22,528 bases of DNA from a virus, in IMG/VR virus record IMGVR_UViG_3300042090_001054, positions 1-22,528 of that record; one strand, 5' to 3'. The notes under the pieces are model-generated. The model did not search any database, was not told the DNA's origin, and saw nothing but the letters and a program-made list of their open reading frames with translations. Both the position numbers and the translations under genes were made by a program. Positions 19,931 through 22,528 of this stretch are shown in pieces (positions within the stretch are counted from its first letter, which is position 1; each line of letters starts with the position of its first letter).

Positions 19931-20467
19931 ATGAGAAATAAAAAGACAGTCGGCGCGGTCGCGTCCGATCTCAAGAAACAAGCTGATCAAGCTCTTAATC
20001 CCCAAGAAATCCAACAAGCAACCGAAAAAGAATATCTAGACAATCTCGTATGGGCAGTCGATCATGCACGCAAGAAAGTTGAGTGCGCAGATGAAGCATG
20101 TAAAAAAGTTTGTTCTACAAGAGATGCATATATTGGTGATTTCTACATTGTAGGGTTACTTAAGAAAGAACGATTGATCGATAACGTCTTGCGTAACTAC
20201 TTTATTCCTACTATTTCCTGTCCTACGCCATTCTTTGATCAGACTTTATATAAATATAATGCTCATGATGATAACATAGAGTTTGTTTGGACAGTTCCAG
20301 ACCAAGAGACATGTGAGATATTTAGAGAAAATGCAATGCGTATAGTCCCTGAAGAACAATCATTATTGAAGTTTGTTCTTGAATATTATGACGGCACATT
20401 GTATAAACTGGCTAAGAAGCTCAATGGAGAGACAGATAAGCCAGGTGTAGCATTAAAGGAGAATTAA
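19931..20467 (+). CDS. Hypothetical protein upstream of scaffold
   Basis: 178 residues with AAAAAAGGA before ATG. The N-terminal half is helical and polar, with two Cys pairs spaced as in a coiled segment (KVECADEACKKVCSTRDAYI). The second half looks like a compact domain: FYIVGLLKKERLIDNVLRNY, TLYKYNAHDDNIEFVWTVPD, ETCEIFRENAMRIVPEEQSL, LKFVLEYYDGTLYKLAKKLN. Not recognised. Its place directly before the scaffold gene (one base apart) suggests a head-assembly or packaging role. Confidence 0.65.
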   Translation: MRNKKTVGAVASDLKKQADQALNPQEIQQATEKEYLDNLVWAVDHARKKVECADEACKKVCSTRDAYIGDFYIVGLLKKERLIDNVLRNYFIPTISCPTPFFDQTLYKYNAHDDNIEFVWTVPDQETCEIFRENAMRIVPEEQSLLKFVLEYYDGTLYKLAKKLNGETDKPGVALKEN

Positions 20468-20468
20468 T

Positions 20469-21404
20469 ATGGCACAAGGAAGAGCATTAAATAGAAAGAG
20501 TTTTTACGGCAGCACAGAGTCGGGAGAAGCGCCTGATATCGCAATGCCTCCATTCGATGAAACGCCCGCTATAGCCAAATCTGCCCCAGATCCATGGGAA
20601 AATCAACCTACTACACAAGAAGCACACTTTGCATCACAAGTTCCTGATTCAGTAACGCCAGAGCAATTGAAAGCTGTACAGCAAGTAGATGAGCAACCAG
20701 TCTATGATGAAGACGATGATGTTGAAGAAGAAGTAGAAATAGCACAAGCTCAAACTCCTCATAAACCAACTCCAAAAGAATCATGGAATGAAGTAAAGTC
20801 TGCTAAAGAACGCGCAGAATATGAACGCGATCTGTATATGAAAGAGCTTTTGCAGTTAAAGATGCAGATGCAGCAGCCGGCTAAGCCAGAAGCACCTAAA
20901 GTAGAAGATGAGCCGATAGACTTTGATATTGACGATGATGCTTTAGTTGAAGGCAAACATGTTAAGAAGATCTTAACTCGGTTTAAGAAACTAGACTCTA
21001 ATCTCAAAGAACAAGAGCATAGGACACGAGATTCTATGGAAGAGACGCGCGTGCGCTCTGAATTCCCTGATATTGATACGGTTGTTTCGCGTGAGAATGT
21101 AGCGATACTAAATGAAAAGTATCCTCATTTAGCACGATCATTAAATGCCGCTCCGAGCCTCTATGATAAAGCATCTTCTGCTTATACTATGATAAAAAGC
21201 TTGGGCATATATAAGGATAAAGTCTATGAAGCCGATCGTAATCGTGCTGTTGCTAATTCTAACAAGCCTCGCCCTCTTTCTTCAGTATCGCCTCAACAAG
21301 GAGATAGCCCGTTATCCAGAGCCAACGCGTTTGCTAATGGATTGACTGATGAAGTGAAAGAACAGCTTCGTAAAGAAATGTTTGCGGCAAGAAGGGCATT
21401 ATGA
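20469..21404 (+). CDS. Probable capsid scaffolding protein
   Basis: 311 residues with AAAGGAGAATTAAT before ATG. The composition is that of a scaffold: a disordered Pro/Glu-rich N-terminus, an acidic run (YDEDDDVEEEVEIAQAQ, about 78-94), a helical coiled-coil-like part (about 107-137), a second acidic patch (DEPIDFDIDDDALVEG), then helices through about 215 and a basic C-terminal helix (DEVKEQLRKEMFAARRAL) of the type that binds coat protein. No enzyme motif is present. It precedes the major capsid gene with one gene between, the usual order in portal-scaffold-coat modules. A virion-internal protein is the alternative. Confidence 0.7.
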   Translation: MAQGRALNRKSFYGSTESGEAPDIAMPPFDETPAIAKSAPDPWENQPTTQEAHFASQVPDSVTPEQLKAVQQVDEQPVYDEDDDVEEEVEIAQAQTPHKPTPKESWNEVKSAKERAEYERDLYMKELLQLKMQMQQPAKPEAPKVEDEPIDFDIDDDALVEGKHVKKILTRFKKLDSNLKEQEHRTRDSMEETRVRSEFPDIDTVVSRENVAILNEKYPHLARSLNAAPSLYDKASSAYTMIKSLGIYKDKVYEADRNRAVANSNKPRPLSSVSPQQGDSPLSRANAFANGLTDEVKEQLRKEMFAARRAL

Positions 21405-21889
21405 TTAATTGCAAAGAGTGTTCATATGATAGTAGCGTGTTTGTTTTGTGTGATGATCATAGAAAACAAAGAAGTAGAAGGCCAGCCAATAAACAATACG
21501 ATGAATTATACAAAGACTGTAAGACCGAACTTCAAATAGAGCCGGCAATGGTTGCGCTAGGCCACTCGGGCATGAAACATGCTTCTCTTGATGAATATAC
21601 TGACTTTAATACATCTAAGTTCTATGAAGGCCGTACCGATATACCCGTACCTGAATTCTTTATGCCTCATGTAAAGCGCATAAAAGGATATGATCTACAG
21701 CCTGAAGATATAAAGAAGATGTGGGGACTGCTTCATCAACCTGCAAAAGCATTAGCTTCATGGGAATTTAATCAGACATTTGATGTAGAGCCATGGAAAG
21801 CAAAATTCGAAGAAGAATATGATATGAAGATTGTTGAAGAGATATTTCAATTGCTTTCAAAAATGAAGAAAGTCAAAAGAATCAAATAA
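21401..21889 (+). CDS. Hypothetical protein between scaffold and capsid
   Basis: 162 residues, ATG overlapping the scaffold stop as ATGA. The N-terminus has CKEC (residues 4-7) and VLCDDH (12-17) like a small zinc knuckle, followed by a basic stretch (HRKQRSRRPANKQYDELYKD). The rest is helical and acidic (YTDFNTSKFYEGRTDIPVPE, WGLLHQPAKALASWEFNQTF, EEEYDMKIVEEIFQLLSKMK). Not recognised. Coupled translation with scaffold suggests a head-assembly factor. Confidence 0.65.
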   Translation: MINCKECSYDSSVFVLCDDHRKQRSRRPANKQYDELYKDCKTELQIEPAMVALGHSGMKHASLDEYTDFNTSKFYEGRTDIPVPEFFMPHVKRIKGYDLQPEDIKKMWGLLHQPAKALASWEFNQTFDVEPWKAKFEEEYDMKIVEEIFQLLSKMKKVKRIK

Positions 21890-21891
21890 TC

Positions 21892-21920
21892 TTGAATCTC
21901 AGAGCCAATAATCGTATAGT
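21892..21920 (+). promoter_or_regulatory. Promoter for the major capsid gene
   Basis: -35 TTGAAT (21892-21897), an exact 17-base spacer and -10 TATAGT (21915-21920), starting two bases after the previous gene stops. It would give the capsid gene its own abundant transcript with a leader of about 155 bases containing the hairpin repeats. Confidence 0.6.
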
Positions 21921-21951
21921 AGTAGCAGCTTGAAACGAATTCGCGAATAGT

Positions 21952-22042
21952 TTTAGGCTATCTCTTGGACCCAAAAGCCTTTTAGGAGTTGGTCCAGCCT
22001 AAAGATCTCGGACCCAAAAGCCTTTTTAAGATCTGGTCCAGC
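21952..22042 (+). repeat. Two tandem hairpin-forming repeats in the capsid leader
   Basis: Units at 21967-21998 and 22010-22042 (43-base step) share GGACCCAAAAGCCTTTT and TGGTCCAGC. Each can pair GGACC with GGTCC and has the internal AAAAGCCTTTT palindrome. Around the first unit TTTAGGCT (21952-21959) pairs with AGCCTAAA (21996-22003). They lie after the promoter and before the capsid ribosome site (AAGGAA, 22073-22078). A stabilising or regulatory 5' leader is likely; weak tandem terminators are an alternative. Confidence 0.65.
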
Positions 22043-22082
22043 TTAGAGTTAATGTTTAATGACATTCTCTTTAAGGAATTCT

Positions 22083-22528
22083 ATGTCAACTACTACTACA
22101 TCTAGTTTGCCAGCACCGGTGCAACAGAGCTTTAGTTATAAGCTCCTGTCTGTACCCGTGCCAAACATGATTCATAAAATCCCGGCGATGCTCAAGCAAA
22201 TGCCGAGAAACGGTGGTACAACTCTACGTATGCGTAGATATAATCCACTACAAACTGCTATGGTTCCACTAGGAAATACTGGCGTTACTCCCCCAGCTCA
22301 GAATCTGACTGCTGTGGACATTGATGCCAAAATATCTTTCTACGGAACATATGTGATCCTCAATGAGCAAGTTACCCTCCAAAATCAGGACCCAGTCTTG
22401 AATGAGTGTGCTGCTCGTCTTGGTGTATCACTCCGTCAAACTGAAGACCAACTTACTCGTGACATGCTTGCTGGTACTGCTGCCTTCATTAACTGTACTG
22501 CTGGTGTGAATGGTGACGTTCCGACTGA
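22083..22528 (+). CDS. N4-gp56 family major capsid protein (partial, runs off right edge)
   Basis: 148 codons are visible from ATG 22083, with TTAAGGAATTCT upstream. The pattern is that of N4-gp56-type capsid proteins: an N-terminal region ending VPNMIHKIPAMLKQMPRNGG, then TLRMRRYNPLQTAMVPLGNT, GVTPPAQNLTAVDIDAKISF (the E-loop/P-domain start), YGTYVILNEQVTLQNQDPVL, NECAARLGVSLRQTEDQLTR, DMLAGTAAF. These coat proteins have the HK97 fold and build the icosahedral shell with the scaffold and portal encoded upstream. The C-terminal half is outside the window. It has its own promoter and a structured leader, consistent with high expression. Confidence 0.92.
   Translation, partial: MSTTTTSSLPAPVQQSFSYKLLSVPVPNMIHKIPAMLKQMPRNGGTTLRMRRYNPLQTAMVPLGNTGVTPPAQNLTAVDIDAKISFYGTYVILNEQVTLQNQDPVLNECAARLGVSLRQTEDQLTRDMLAGTAAFINCTAGVNGDVPT

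Overview
This window looks like part of the genome of a tailed dsDNA bacteriophage or prophage, with a podovirus-like head. The evidence is a P22-type portal, an acidic scaffold-like protein, the first 148 residues of an N4-gp56-type major capsid protein, an ERF single-strand annealing protein, an HNH homing endonuclease and a large block of repeat-built tail-fibre/adhesin proteins. The sequence is AT-leaning by eye (about 40% GC), uses the standard bacterial code, has strong AGGA-type ribosome sites and clear sigma70-like promoters. The host cannot be determined from the sequence. No terminase, tail-tube, lysin or integrase catalytic gene is seen, so the window is only part of the genome.

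Layout. (1) 1-960: a leftward replication-initiator-like gene running off the left edge, preceded by AT-rich repeats and two hairpins. (2) 960-4059, leftward: an overlapping four-gene operon of a YifB/ComM-like AAA+ ATPase, an unusual protein with two serine-recombinase 'Recombinase' domains but no catalytic domain, a small Cro/XRE-like regulator and a DUF551 protein. (3) 4060-4151: overlapping divergent promoters. (4) 4152-8160, rightward: small early-type genes, several joined by TAATG stop/start overlaps, including three Cys-rich probable zinc proteins, the ERF recombinase and a last gene with one membrane helix. A relic of a DUF551 gene lies antisense in a gap. (5) 8196-8223: a hairpin between two convergent gene blocks. 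(6) 8243-16224, leftward: eight fibre/adhesin-like or accessory structural genes plus an HNH endonuclease. They share modules: Gly/Thr/Ala-rich beta repeats, a C1q/TNF-like tip, a polyglycine-rich tip, a YadA-like head region and a duplicated C-terminal domain. (7) 16225-16566: a second divergent promoter region with a tiny ribbon-helix-helix regulator gene. (8) 16567-22528, rightward: head module of portal, several small very basic proteins (DUF6582- and DUF6496-like among them), a terminator, an unknown 178-aa protein, scaffold, an unknown 162-aa protein, then a promoter and two tandem hairpin repeats just before the capsid gene.

How it may work together: two divergent promoter hubs (about 4.1 kb and 16.3 kb), each close to or controlled by a small DNA-binding protein, could separate early/recombination, fibre and head expression. 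The recombination content (YifB-like branch-migration ATPase, recombinase-domain protein with a DprA-like winged helix, ERF annealing protein) is the most unusual part, and the fibre block looks like a site of module duplication and exchange. Functional statements beyond family membership are inference.
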